From Formosa sp030427735 (lineage in GTDB: Bacteria > Bacteroidota > Bacteroidia > Flavobacteriales > Flavobacteriaceae), in NCBI RefSeq assembly GCF_051200825.1, contig NZ_CP195158.1, forward strand, positions 2,046,001 to 2,110,000: a DNA stretch of 64,000 bases. The letters are read 5' to 3'. The notes under the pieces are model-generated. The model saw nothing but the letters and a program-made list of their open reading frames with translations. It was not told the DNA's origin and ran no database searches. The position numbers and the translations under genes were made by a program. How positions within the stretch are numbered: position 1 is the stretch's first letter; every line of letters begins with the position of its first letter. Positions 15,928-25,138 of the stretch are shown here, one piece after another.

Positions 15928-17214
15928 TTATTTTTTTAAATCATTTAAACGTAAAGTTACCGCATTTTTGTGTGCTTGCAAACCTTCGGCTTCGGCCATA
16001 CTTTCGATAACTGGTCCTAAATCTAAAAGGCCTTGTTCCGATATTTTCTGAAAGGTAATACTCTTAGAAAAACTATCTAAATTCACACCCGAATAGGCTT
16101 TACTAAACCCGTTGGTCGGTAAAGTGTGATTGGTTCCCGAGGCATAATCGCCAGCACTTTCTGGCGTGTAATTGCCAATAAATACCGAACCAGCATTTAC
16201 AATACCATCTACAAAAACAGCTTCATTTTTAGAACAAATAATAAAATGTTCCGGAGCGTATTCGTTGATTAAATCTAAAGCTACCGCTTCGTTTTCGACA
16301 TAAATCATTTTGGAATTGGCAATCGCTTTTTTCGCAATGTCTTGTCGTGGCAATAATGAAATTTGCCTCTCTAAGGCTTTTAAAACCTGATCGATGATTG
16401 CTTTGGAAGTCGTTACCAAAATCACCTGACTATCGGCTCCGTGTTCCGCCTGACTCAACAAATCGGATGCTACATAATTGGCATTGGCGCTATCGTCTGC
16501 AAAAACCAATAATTCGCTTGGTCCGGCAGGCATATCGATCGCCACACCATATTTGGTTGCTAACTGCTTGGCCACAGTTACAAACTGATTACCAGGACCA
16601 AATATTTTATACACTTGTGGAATCGTTTCGGTTCCAAATGTTAAACCTGCTATAGCCTGAATACCGCCAACTTTTATAATTTTGGAAACCCCACACAATT
16701 GTGCTGCAAACAAAATTTCGTTGGCAATCGCACCTGTTTTGCTTGGAGGCGTACACAACACGATTTCTTTGCAACCTGCAATTTTAGCAGGTATAGCCAA
16801 CATTAAAACGGTAGAAAATAAAGGAGCTGTTCCACCCGGAATATACAAACCTATTTTTTCGATGGGGCGTTTTTCTTGCCAACACTGTACACCATTTGTC
16901 GTTTCAACTTCAACTTTTTGTGTTTTTTGAGCCGCGTGAAAACGCTCAATATTATTGTAAGCTGTTTGGATTGCCGCCTTTAACGTATCGTTTACAGCGG
17001 CAGAAGCTGTTTCAATTTCTTTATCGGTAACTAAATTAGATTCTAACGTAACACCATCAAAAATAGACGTGTATTTCGTGATAGCTTCATCTCCATGACG
17101 CTTTACATCATCAAAAATTTGAGTTACGGTGTTTTCGATATCATTAACCGTTTGTGTAGGTCTTTGCAAAATATTGCCCCATTCGCTAGGTTTGGGATTT
17201 TCTATAATATTCAT
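15928..17214 (-). CDS. hisD: Histidinol dehydrogenase
   Basis: 428 residues, the normal length. It carries out the final two oxidations of histidinol to histidine with NAD and zinc. Recognisable parts: IGLYIPGGTAPLFSTVLMLA (about 116-135), the GPGNQFVTVAKQ signature, DMPAGPSELLVFAD, LLSQAEHGADSQV (zinc-binding His) and ESAGDYASGTNHTLPTNGFS. All the residues I look for seem present. Second gene of the his operon, 21 bp after hisG. Confidence 0.97.
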   Translation of the reverse strand: MNIIENPKPSEWGNILQRPTQTVNDIENTVTQIFDDVKRHGDEAITKYTSIFDGVTLESNLVTDKEIETASAAVNDTLKAAIQTAYNNIERFHAAQKTQKVEVETTNGVQCWQEKRPIEKIGLYIPGGTAPLFSTVLMLAIPAKIAGCKEIVLCTPPSKTGAIANEILFAAQLCGVSKIIKVGGIQAIAGLTFGTETIPQVYKIFGPGNQFVTVAKQLATKYGVAIDMPAGPSELLVFADDSANANYVASDLLSQAEHGADSQVILVTTSKAIIDQVLKALERQISLLPRQDIAKKAIANSKMIYVENEAVALDLINEYAPEHFIICSKNEAVFVDGIVNAGSVFIGNYTPESAGDYASGTNHTLPTNGFSKAYSGVNLDSFSKSITFQKISEQGLLDLGPVIESMAEAEGLQAHKNAVTLRLNDLKK

Positions 17215-17235
17215 CGTCTTTCGTCTTAAATCAAT

Positions 17236-18093
17236 TTATAAAACCATGTTATCTATTGGGCAAACTAAAATTCCTTCTGCTCCATGAAGCTTCAGTTCGT
17301 CTATAATTTCCCAAAATTTATTTTTATTAATAACTGTGTGCACAGAACTCCATCCTTGCTCGGCTAACGGCAAAACTGTAGGACTTCGCATGCCTGGCAA
17401 AATGGAAATTATAGTATCTAATTTCTCATTGGGTGCGTTTAATAACACATATTTGGATTGTCGGCCTTTTAATACCGATTGTATTCTGAATTGAATTTTA
17501 TTTAGTATGGCCTCGTTAGCTTCAGAAATTAAAGGAGACGCAGCTAAAACGGCCTCAGACTTTAATAATACTTCTACTTCTTTCAAACCATTTTTAAACA
17601 AGGTACTACCGCTCGAAACGATATCTACTATGGCATCGGCCAGACCTATATTTGGCGCAATTTCTACCGATCCATTAATAATATGAATATTGGCTTTTAC
17701 TTTATTTTTTTCTAAATATTGCTGAACCGTATTGGGGTACGACGTTGCGATACGTTTACCTTCCAGCTCTTGAATGCTTTTATATTTAACTGATTTTGGA
17801 ACAGCGACTGAAACTTTACAGGCAGAAAAACCCAGTTTTTCTTTAATTTGAATGTTTCCACCTTTTTCTATAAGTACATTTTCTCCAATAATCGCGGCAT
17901 CTACAACACCATCTTTTAAATACTGTGGAATGTCGCCATTTCTTAAATAAAATACTTCAATAGGGAAATTTCTAGCCGAAGCCTTCAGTTGATCTTTTCC
18001 GTTATCTATAGAAATACCAATGTCTTTTAGTATTTGCATAGAGTCGTCGTACAAACGACCAGATTTTTGAACAGCAATTTTTAGTTTACTCAT
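17236..18093 (-). CDS. hisG: ATP phosphoribosyltransferase, long form
   Basis: 285 residues. It catalyses the committed step, ATP + PRPP to PR-ATP. Length and C-terminus show the long, homohexameric form: the catalytic part (about 1-210) has LKIAVQKSGRLYDDS, VDAAIIGENVL, RIATSYPNTVQQYL and ADAIVDIVSSGSTL (PRPP loop), and the C-terminal ACT-like regulatory domain (about 212-285) ends with GAEGILVCPIDNMVL. Histidine feedback would act through that domain, so no HisZ partner is needed. First structural gene of the operon, preceded by a leader peptide and attenuator. Confidence 0.97.
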   Translation of the reverse strand: MSKLKIAVQKSGRLYDDSMQILKDIGISIDNGKDQLKASARNFPIEVFYLRNGDIPQYLKDGVVDAAIIGENVLIEKGGNIQIKEKLGFSACKVSVAVPKSVKYKSIQELEGKRIATSYPNTVQQYLEKNKVKANIHIINGSVEIAPNIGLADAIVDIVSSGSTLFKNGLKEVEVLLKSEAVLAASPLISEANEAILNKIQFRIQSVLKGRQSKYVLLNAPNEKLDTIISILPGMRSPTVLPLAEQGWSSVHTVINKNKFWEIIDELKLHGAEGILVCPIDNMVL

Positions 18094-18133
18094 TTTAGTT
18101 GATTAATATCGCTTGAGTAAATCCATGGGCAGT

Positions 18134-18173
18134 AAAATAAAAACCCCATCTGATTTACTCAAACGGGGTTTAA
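18134..18173 (-). terminator. Attenuator terminator of the his operon
   Basis: On the minus strand AAACCCC (18171-18165) pairs with GGGGTTT (18147-18141), followed by TTATTTT. It sits between the leader peptide stop and hisG. The loop contains GTTTGAGT (18164-18157). This can pair with ACTCAAGC in the leader peptide coding sequence (18221-18214), and TTGAGTAAATC is perfectly complementary (11 bp) to GATTTACTCAA just before hisG. These alternative pairings are expected for a transcription attenuator. Folding was done by eye. Confidence 0.8.
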
Positions 18174-18206
18174 AAATATATTATTCTGAATTTATCCAAT
18201 ACATTT

Positions 18207-18263
18207 TCAGCTCGCTTGAGTGCAAGTATGAAAATGATGATGATGTACTTGAATAAATAACAT
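18207..18263 (-). CDS. hisL: Histidine operon leader peptide with five His codons
   Basis: An 18-codon ORF, ATG at 18263 and TGA at 18209-18207, translating as MLFIQVHHHHFHTCTQAS. Four consecutive CAT codons plus a fifth after one Phe are placed upstream of a terminator hairpin and the complete his operon, the layout of ribosome-stalling attenuation leaders. When charged His-tRNA is scarce the ribosome would stall in the His run and leave the following ACTCAAGCG free to pair with the terminator loop. In plenty it would cover that segment and the terminator would form. The ORF and hairpin are seen; the mechanism is inferred from the enterobacterial his paradigm. Confidence 0.87.
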   Translation of the reverse strand: MLFIQVHHHHFHTCTQAS

Positions 18264-18281
18264 GTTTTTGTTTTTCTTTTA

Positions 18282-18313
18282 CAAATATTCAGAAATTAAA
18301 AACACTTATGCAA
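18282..18313 (-). promoter_or_regulatory. Candidate promoter of the his operon
   Basis: On the minus strand TTG (18313-18311), a 21-nt spacer, then AATATTTG (18289-18282), one mismatch to the TAnnTTTG -7 box. A transcript starting a few bases downstream would include the whole leader peptide and attenuator. Confidence 0.45.
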
Positions 18314-18340
18314 GCTTTTCAATTAAAAATTAAAAAGTTT

Positions 18341-19156
18341 TTATTGGTTTCCTAAAATTATTGGTAAGCCGCTATCTCCAGAACCGATTACTATCACTTT
18401 CGCATTAGCAGATTCCGATAATTTTACAGTAGCCTCTATACCTTTATCTTGCAAAATTTTATCGTTTAAAGATTCGCTTAATATTTTATTGGCATCGGCT
18501 TTACCTTGAGCTTCAATAATTTGTTTTTGAGCTTCTTTTTGCGCTGTCACCAGTCTAAATTCGTATTCTAAAGACTCTTGTTCCTGCTTTAGTTTACGTT
18601 CTATGGCATCTTTTATAGATGGCGGTAAAGCTACATCGCGCACCAAAATTTCGTTAAGTTGGATGTATTGGTCGTCTACTATACTTTTTGTTTCTTCAAA
18701 TATTTCTTTTTGAATGGCATCTCGCTTACTCGAATACAGTTGCTCTGGCGTATAACGCCCCACAACGCTTCTGGCAGCCGAACGAATAGCTGGCAATAAA
18801 ATACGTTCTTTATACATTTCGCTCTTTTCTTTGTGTAATTTTCCTAAATTCTCGTATTGTGGCTGAAACCATGCCGAAGCTTCAAGTTTAATATCTAAAC
18901 CATTAGACGATAACACATTCATACGTTCGTAAATTTCCTGTTGCCTTACCTCGTAAACAAAAACCTTATTCCAAGGTGCCACCACATGAAAACCTTCGCC
19001 TAAAGGAGGTTCATCGGTTACGACACCGCCACCAAAGGTTTTATATAATACACCCGCTTCACCAGAACCTATGGTTATAGCCGATTTAGATATTAAAATA
19101 ATTAGTGCCACAATAAGGATAACAAATGGCAATGCAATTTTTGGTAATTTTTCCAT
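18341..19156 (-). CDS. Prohibitin-family (SPFH domain) membrane protein
   Basis: 271 residues from ATG 19156; an upstream TTG would add two residues. An N-terminal membrane anchor (about 8-26) is followed by the SPFH/band-7 domain: GSGEAGVLYKTFGGGV, the EGFHVVAPWNKVFVYEVRQQE strand pair, VVGRYTPEQLYSSKRDAIQ and LNEILVRDVALPPSIKDAIE. A coiled coil (about 185-235) ends in the IIEAQGKADANKI motif. Prohibitins form ring-like membrane assemblies and modulate proteases. It is the last gene of an operon with fabG and a VWA membrane protein, 10 bp downstream of the latter. Confidence 0.88.
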   Translation of the reverse strand: MEKLPKIALPFVILIVALIILISKSAITIGSGEAGVLYKTFGGGVVTDEPPLGEGFHVVAPWNKVFVYEVRQQEIYERMNVLSSNGLDIKLEASAWFQPQYENLGKLHKEKSEMYKERILLPAIRSAARSVVGRYTPEQLYSSKRDAIQKEIFEETKSIVDDQYIQLNEILVRDVALPPSIKDAIERKLKQEQESLEYEFRLVTAQKEAQKQIIEAQGKADANKILSESLNDKILQDKGIEATVKLSESANAKVIVIGSGDSGLPIILGNQ

Positions 19157-19166
19157 GTTCAATTAT

Positions 19167-21194
19167 TTATATTAGTCCGTAATATTTACGTAAAAACCAT
19201 TCTGCAGAAAGCGTTAATACCAAAAGTCCTAGTAAATATTTCCAGTCTATTAAGGCTTGTGTGATTTTTGTGCTTTTTAAAATGGGTTTATAACGTTGGT
19301 CTTTTAAAAGATTCTCTTTTAATGCTGTATAATCGCTTACATAAGCAGACATACCATTAGTATTGGTCGCTAATTGTTGTAATTTTGTTACATTGGCATT
19401 TAAAAATTGCTGCTCGATATTAAAATCTAAAATAGTTAAACTACCTGATTTTGAAATATTGGCATGCAAAGCTTTTACTGTAAAATCGTATTCTGAAGCT
19501 GGCAAATGACTTAAATCGACCTGATAATTAGTGTTTTTTAATACAAAAGGTAAAGTTACCGTAGTACCATCAACTTTGTTCGTTAGTGTTAATTGAAGCG
19601 ATTCGGATGCATCAAATTCGTAATTTTTGTTAAAGTATTGTGCCTTAACTACTACATTACTTACATCTTCATAAAAAGATTCATAATCTAGCACCAATCT
19701 ACTCTTGCGTTGTGTAGAGGCCAGATATTGTACCAATTTGCCTATAAAATTATCAAACGCCTGAAAATCATTAGTATTTAAAAAACTTTCTGCTCGCCAC
19801 TGCCAAATATTTTCTCCCAGTAGTAACACCTCACGCTGGCCATCCTCTTCTAACGTAAGTAATAAGGACTGTTCGGTTACCGCATTACCTAATTTTTTAT
19901 ACAATAAAGTTTCGTAAGGCACGTCCACAGTAAGCTCGCCAAAAGCGGACTCTAAAGGTGGAAACGATTCGAAATCTAAATCATCTACAATAAAAGTAGA
20001 AAAATTAGAATTTAAAGCTGGTTGGTACCATTCGGTTTGACCTGAAATGTCGTGCTTAAAATGTAAACCATTCTGATTTAGAAAATGCCAATCGGTTTGC
20101 GATCCAGAAACTACAAACACATGCTTGTTAGTTTTCTTAATGTCATCTAAAACACCTTTAAACTGATTGTTAGGCTGATACAACATAACCAACTGAAAAT
20201 CATTAATTTTACTCAGATATTCTCTAGGCTTCAAAATATGTGCAGAACGCTGCTTATTACTTTCTATACTTTTTTTAAACATGCCTAAATCTGGATGATA
20301 AAAATTAGAAACTAAAGCAACATTCATTTGTTCGTCGATGACTTCAACAGCAAAACTTTTTCGGTTATTTATAGTGTTTCTTTCTTGCGGAAGCGGTGCT
20401 AGTTCTGCTTCGTAAGTTGTTACCCCTACACGCGATGCGGGTAAGGTAAATTGTAAAACTTCGGAATTATTATGTTTTGAAAATTGTACGGTCTTAGAAA
20501 ACACAATGTGCGATCCAGATTTTACTGTAAAAGTAGAAGTTACTGGACGGTTTCCTGTATAAACCAAAATAGTCTCAACAGGAAATTTATTATTTAAATA
20601 TGCATATTTATTTACCTGTAATTGCTTGATATGAAGATCTAAATACGTTGTAGTATCTCCTAAAATGATAGGGTAAACAGGTTGCTTAACTGTAGTAAAC
20701 GTATAGTCATCCCCAAAGGTCTGATTGCCATCGGTTATTAAAACTATTGGAGCTACATCTTGACCATGAATTGTATTAAGATCTGAAAAAGCTTTAGAAA
20801 TATCGGTTTGCTTACTAGAAAACGTTAGACTATCATTCTGCTGTAATACATTACCGAAGGTGTAATATTGTATATCGAAACTAGCGTTTAAATCGGTGTC
20901 GGTTTTAAAAAAACTTCTAACTTTTCTTGCATTAGCATCCTGCTCTAAATGCACAACCGATTCCGAATTATCGGTTACAACCAATAACTTAGGTTTTTCT
21001 GTAACTGTATTAAGTTGTTCGAACTTTGGATTAATTAATAGTAATAGAACCAAAAAAATCGATAGAAACCTTAAAAAAGCAAAAAGCATGTGCTGTTTTG
21101 ACATGCTTTTCACTTTAAATTTATATTGAAAAAGAGCTAATAGAAGTGCTACTATTCCAGCAAGAATAATATATAATATGGTGTTTACAGCCAT
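19167..21194 (-). CDS. Large inner-membrane protein with VWA-like domain
   Basis: 675 residues. Two N-terminal helices (about 5-22 and 38-58) and one near the C-terminus (about 648-667) anchor it in the membrane, with a large domain on one side. Residues about 68-180 resemble a von Willebrand A domain: LLVVTDNSESV has a DxSxS metal-binding (MIDAS) pattern and VLITDGNQTFGD supplies a later acidic loop. The remainder looks like beta-sandwich plus a Rossmann-like region. Similar proteins occur in Bacteroidota without known function. It lies between fabG (3-bp gap) and a prohibitin gene, suggesting a membrane assembly with the latter. Confidence 0.72.
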   Translation of the reverse strand: MAVNTILYIILAGIVALLLALFQYKFKVKSMSKQHMLFAFLRFLSIFLVLLLLINPKFEQLNTVTEKPKLLVVTDNSESVVHLEQDANARKVRSFFKTDTDLNASFDIQYYTFGNVLQQNDSLTFSSKQTDISKAFSDLNTIHGQDVAPIVLITDGNQTFGDDYTFTTVKQPVYPIILGDTTTYLDLHIKQLQVNKYAYLNNKFPVETILVYTGNRPVTSTFTVKSGSHIVFSKTVQFSKHNNSEVLQFTLPASRVGVTTYEAELAPLPQERNTINNRKSFAVEVIDEQMNVALVSNFYHPDLGMFKKSIESNKQRSAHILKPREYLSKINDFQLVMLYQPNNQFKGVLDDIKKTNKHVFVVSGSQTDWHFLNQNGLHFKHDISGQTEWYQPALNSNFSTFIVDDLDFESFPPLESAFGELTVDVPYETLLYKKLGNAVTEQSLLLTLEEDGQREVLLLGENIWQWRAESFLNTNDFQAFDNFIGKLVQYLASTQRKSRLVLDYESFYEDVSNVVVKAQYFNKNYEFDASESLQLTLTNKVDGTTVTLPFVLKNTNYQVDLSHLPASEYDFTVKALHANISKSGSLTILDFNIEQQFLNANVTKLQQLATNTNGMSAYVSDYTALKENLLKDQRYKPILKSTKITQALIDWKYLLGLLVLTLSAEWFLRKYYGLI

Positions 21195-21197
21195 AAA

Positions 21198-21944
21198 TTA
21201 GGTTAACATTCCGCCATCTACATTTAACGTTTGCCCGGTTACATATGCACTCATATCGCTAGCTAAAAACACACATGCATTTGCTATATCTTCTGGAGTA
21301 CCACCACGCTTTAATGGAATGGCATCGCGCCAGCCTTTTACAGTATTCTCGTCTAATTTTGCAGTCATTTCGGTTTCAATAAAACCAGGAGCGACAACAT
21401 TGCTTCTAATATTTCTTGAGCCCAACTCTAAAGCAACAGATTTTGAGAATCCTATAATACCTGCTTTAGACGCTGCATAATTGGTTTGCCCTGCATTTCC
21501 TTTAACTCCTACAACAGAGCTCATATTTATGATCGAACCTTTACGTTGCTTCAACATAGTGCGTTGCACCGCTTTAGTCATATTAAAAACAGATTTTAGG
21601 TTAACTTCAATAACCTTATCAAAATCTTCCTCGCTAATACGCATTAACAAATTATCTTTCGTGATTCCTGCATTATTTACCAGTATATCTATACTTCCAA
21701 ATTCCTTAACAACATCTTCTGCTAAACTTTGAGCTTCTTCAAAATTAGCGGCATTACTTTGGTAGCCTTTTGCTTTAATTCCTAAACTATTTAATTCGGC
21801 TTCCAAAGCTTGGGCAGCTTCTACAGAAGCACTATATGTAAATGCAATATTTGCACCTTGTTGTGCAAAAACTTGAGCAATTCCTTTACCAATACCGCGA
21901 CTTGCACCTGTAATAATTGCTGTTTTTCCTTCTAATAATTTCAT
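21198..21944 (-). CDS. fabG: 3-oxoacyl-[acyl-carrier-protein] reductase
   Basis: 248 residues, the standard FabG length. NADPH-dependent reduction of 3-oxoacyl-ACP in fatty-acid elongation. Motifs: GASRGIGKGIA at about 12-22, NNAGITKDNLLMR (about 90-102), INMSSVVGVKGNAGQTNY and YAASKAG (catalytic Ser-Tyr-Lys), RSNVVAPGFIETEMT and the C-terminal YVTGQTLNVDGGM. The VWA and prohibitin genes follow at gaps of 3 and 10 bp, an unusual operon for fabG. Confidence 0.95.
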   Translation of the reverse strand: MKLLEGKTAIITGASRGIGKGIAQVFAQQGANIAFTYSASVEAAQALEAELNSLGIKAKGYQSNAANFEEAQSLAEDVVKEFGSIDILVNNAGITKDNLLMRISEEDFDKVIEVNLKSVFNMTKAVQRTMLKQRKGSIINMSSVVGVKGNAGQTNYAASKAGIIGFSKSVALELGSRNIRSNVVAPGFIETEMTAKLDENTVKGWRDAIPLKRGGTPEDIANACVFLASDMSAYVTGQTLNVDGGMLT

Positions 21945-22000
21945 GTGTAATTAAATAAAATTTTGATAACCAAAGATACTAATTACTATATTGACAGTAC

Positions 22001-22030
22001 AAAAAAACCTCACAAATTTGTGAGGTTTTT
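22001..22030 (-). terminator. Terminator of the M16 peptidase gene
   Basis: CCTCACAAATTTGTGAGG is a perfect 18-bp palindrome flanked by A-runs on the left and T-runs on the right; on the minus strand it ends in TTTTTTTG. It lies 28 bp beyond the M16 stop. It may also act for any plus-strand transcript. Confidence 0.88.
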
Positions 22031-22057
22031 AAAGTAGCCGTCTGACTTTACTGCGTT

Positions 22058-25030
22058 TTAAAGTTGTATGTCTTTAGCTGTTTCGTAGTTAAATAAATAA
22101 TCTACATCCATTTCTTTAACTTCGCCTAACTTGCTCAAGGCCTTAAAATCGATATCTTTTTTATTACCAACTACCATAACATTGTAGTGTTGCCCTTTAA
22201 TGTTTGTATTAAAGAACTGCTTTAAATCGTTTAAAGTCATAGATTTTATGGTATTATACATCGCTTCTCTGTTATCGTTGTCTATCCCTAATTTCTTTAA
22301 ACGCTCGTAGCTCCAAAACACATTATCTTTAGTAATTCGCTGTGCTGCAATTTTCTTTAATGCCGCATCTTTTGCTGCTTCAAATTGTTTTTCTGCTTCC
22401 GGCATATCAGACATTAAATCCATCATAGCATTTACAGCCTGATCCATTTTATTGGCTTGTGTACCAATATACGCCATAACGTAATTCGATTCGTCTTGTC
22501 TGGATGGCGTATCGTATTTAGCATATGCAGAATACGCTAAAGATTTAGATTCGCGAATTTCCTGAAACACAATAGACGATAAACCACTACCAAAGTAAGC
22601 GTTAAATAGACTTGCCGCTGCTAAATTTTCGGGATCGAAAGGCTGGCCTTTGGCTAAAAATACCATCTCGGACTGCACCATGTCGTAATCTACAAAATAC
22701 ACATGTCCGCCAGTTTCTTTTTCGGCATAACTCATGGCTTCAGGATAATCTTTTAATGGCTGATTAAGCTTATGGTTTTCATTTAAAGCTTCAACAGCCT
22801 TTTGGTAGTCTTTTCCGTAATAGAAAATACGCTGTTTGTAATCTTTTAAATCCTTTAAAATACGAACCAGTTCTTCTGGATCTTGTTGTTTCAATTCCGA
22901 AGCTTTATTTATGTTTCTCAATCTCGAATGCTCGCCATATTGTCCGTAACTTACTAAACCATTCCATAAAATATTACCTTTTTGGGTTTTAGCATCGTCT
23001 CTCCCCTTTAAAATTTTATCGACATATTTTTGATAAGCCTCTTGATCGGCAACAGCGTTCGTCCATAGGTTTTCTAATAAGGCCAGACCTTTTGGTAAAT
23101 TATCTTTTAAACCACTTAACCCTACATAGGTTACATCGTTTCCTGTACTTACATAATAATTTATACCTAATTTGTAAAATTCCTTTTTCACTGCTTCTGC
23201 AGTCATAGTATCTGTGCCCAAATACTCTAAATATCCTACTGCAAGACTTAATTTTTTATTATTATCGCTCCCCATATCAAAAATAATATTGAGGTTAAAT
23301 AAATCGTTTGTTTCATTTTCTATATACGATACTTCCGTGCCATCTGCCATTTGCGTAGTTTGTATAGCCGATTTGTAATCGATAAATTTTGGCTGCAGTG
23401 CATCGGGTTCTATAGCCTGAAACGCTTTTAAATAGTCTGAACTTTTATCTCGATTTAAGTTTACAGGAGTAATTCCTGGGTTTTCTACTTTAACAACATG
23501 CTTATCTTCGCCTTGTTTTTTATATACAACAACGTAATTATCTTTATAAAAATCATTAGCAAAAGCTACTAATTCGTCTTTGGTAATGGCTCTTAAATCG
23601 TTTAAAAATGCCACTTTATCAGCCCAACTTTGATGATGGATAAACGCATTATAATAAGCTGAAGCTAAAGCTGTACTATTTTCGTATTGCTTGGTTTGAC
23701 TTAACTCTAAATCGTTAATAACGGCATCTAACAACCAATCGTCGAACTCTCCTTTTTTAAGTTTATCGATTTGACTAAATATTAAATCTTTCACCTCGTC
23801 TAAACTTTGTCCTGCTTTAGGCATGCCATAAAACTGCTGAAGTCCATAATCGTTTAAAAACATGGTATAACTACCTGCACCTTGCACCTTTTGCTGTTGA
23901 TTTAAGTTTAAATCGATCAATCCGGCTTCACCATTGGCCAATATCATATCTGCTAAGGTTACCAGTTTTTCATCGGCAGTATTTATACCATTACTTCTAA
24001 AAGCGATGCAAATATTTTCGGCGGTTGGGCCAAATACTTCTTTAGTAATTGGTGCCGTAATAGGCTGTTCTTTTGGTAACTCTGGGTGTGTAACAGCTTT
24101 GCGTTCTAAAGTTCCAAAAGTCTCGTTTACGGCTTTGATTGTAGCATCAAAATCTAAATCGCCTACTAATACCATAGCCATATTGTTTGGCACATAATAG
24201 GTGTTAAAATAATTATTGATATCTACCAACGATGGATTTTTTAAATGCTCGGCTGTACCAATAGTCTGCTGCTGCCCGTAAGGATGATTAGGGAACAAAC
24301 CGTCTAACATAGCAGTATACACCTTTCTGCCATCGTTATCCTGTGTTCTATTAAACTCTTCGAAAACTGCCTCTAACTCAGTATGAAAAAGTCTTAGTAC
24401 CAACTGCCCAAAACGTTCGCGTTCTAAAGTTAACCATTTATGCAACTCGTTGGCTGGTATTTTATTTTTATAAACAGTTTCCTCAAACCACGTATGGGCA
24501 TTAGTACCCGTTGCTCCCATTCCGCTTGTCATTTTATCGTATTCGTTAGCAACAGCGTAATTTGAAGCTTCTAAAGACACTTCGTCTATTTTTCTGTACA
24601 ATGCCGCTTTTTTATCGGCATCGGTTTCGGCACGATGAGCTTCATACAAATCTGATATTTCCTGAAGATATACTTTTTCTTTCTCCCAGTCTAAGGTTCC
24701 AATTTCATCGGTACCTTTAAATACCATGTGCTCTAAATAATGTGCTAAACCTGTAGAGTTACTCGGGTCGTAATTAGAACCTGCTCTTACGGCGATATAG
24801 GTTTGAATTTTTGGTTCATCATCATTTTTACTTAAATACACTTGAAATCCGTTATCTAAAGTATATAAGCGTAGGCCTGTAGGATCGTTAGCAACAGTTT
24901 CGTATGTAAATCCGTTCGCATCGGTCTGTTGTTCTATTTTAGCAGATTCGGTTGTGGTAGTTTCTTGTTTGCAACTGTAGTTCAATACCAGCAACAAACA
25001 AAGCATTGTGAAGCTTTTTAATTGTTTCAT
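22058..25030 (-). CDS. M16 family zinc metallopeptidase (double-domain lipoprotein)
   Basis: 990 residues, made of two tandem M16 halves plus inactive C-domains, as in pitrilysin-like enzymes. A lipoprotein-type signal ends with NYSC (Cys20). The zinc motif HYLEH is at residues 97-101, following the typical GSNYDPSNSTGLA, and the distal Glu lies in TELEAVFEEFNRTQ. The second half (after about 530) has IRESKSLAYSAYAKY, the RxxxxYxY-type substrate-binding segment. It is probably periplasmic or outer-membrane anchored and degrades peptides. Single gene with terminators on both sides. Confidence 0.9.
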   Translation of the reverse strand: MKQLKSFTMLCLLLVLNYSCKQETTTTESAKIEQQTDANGFTYETVANDPTGLRLYTLDNGFQVYLSKNDDEPKIQTYIAVRAGSNYDPSNSTGLAHYLEHMVFKGTDEIGTLDWEKEKVYLQEISDLYEAHRAETDADKKAALYRKIDEVSLEASNYAVANEYDKMTSGMGATGTNAHTWFEETVYKNKIPANELHKWLTLERERFGQLVLRLFHTELEAVFEEFNRTQDNDGRKVYTAMLDGLFPNHPYGQQQTIGTAEHLKNPSLVDINNYFNTYYVPNNMAMVLVGDLDFDATIKAVNETFGTLERKAVTHPELPKEQPITAPITKEVFGPTAENICIAFRSNGINTADEKLVTLADMILANGEAGLIDLNLNQQQKVQGAGSYTMFLNDYGLQQFYGMPKAGQSLDEVKDLIFSQIDKLKKGEFDDWLLDAVINDLELSQTKQYENSTALASAYYNAFIHHQSWADKVAFLNDLRAITKDELVAFANDFYKDNYVVVYKKQGEDKHVVKVENPGITPVNLNRDKSSDYLKAFQAIEPDALQPKFIDYKSAIQTTQMADGTEVSYIENETNDLFNLNIIFDMGSDNNKKLSLAVGYLEYLGTDTMTAEAVKKEFYKLGINYYVSTGNDVTYVGLSGLKDNLPKGLALLENLWTNAVADQEAYQKYVDKILKGRDDAKTQKGNILWNGLVSYGQYGEHSRLRNINKASELKQQDPEELVRILKDLKDYKQRIFYYGKDYQKAVEALNENHKLNQPLKDYPEAMSYAEKETGGHVYFVDYDMVQSEMVFLAKGQPFDPENLAAASLFNAYFGSGLSSIVFQEIRESKSLAYSAYAKYDTPSRQDESNYVMAYIGTQANKMDQAVNAMMDLMSDMPEAEKQFEAAKDAALKKIAAQRITKDNVFWSYERLKKLGIDNDNREAMYNTIKSMTLNDLKQFFNTNIKGQHYNVMVVGNKKDIDFKALSKLGEVKEMDVDYLFNYETAKDIQL

Positions 25031-25051
25031 TTTATAGGGGTTAGGGTTGAA

Positions 25052-25089
25052 ATAAAAAAATCCGTCAACAAAATAGTGTCAACGGATTA
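25052..25089 (-). terminator. Terminator of sucD
   Basis: On the minus strand AATCCGT pairs with ACGGATT around a 16-nt loop (AATCCG also seen as part of a TTGAC/TTGAC repeat), followed by TTTTTTATT. It begins 50 bp after the sucD stop codon. Confidence 0.75.
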
Positions 25090-25138
25090 ATTTTATACTA
25101 ATATTAGATATTTTTTAACAGAATACCTACTGTTTATC

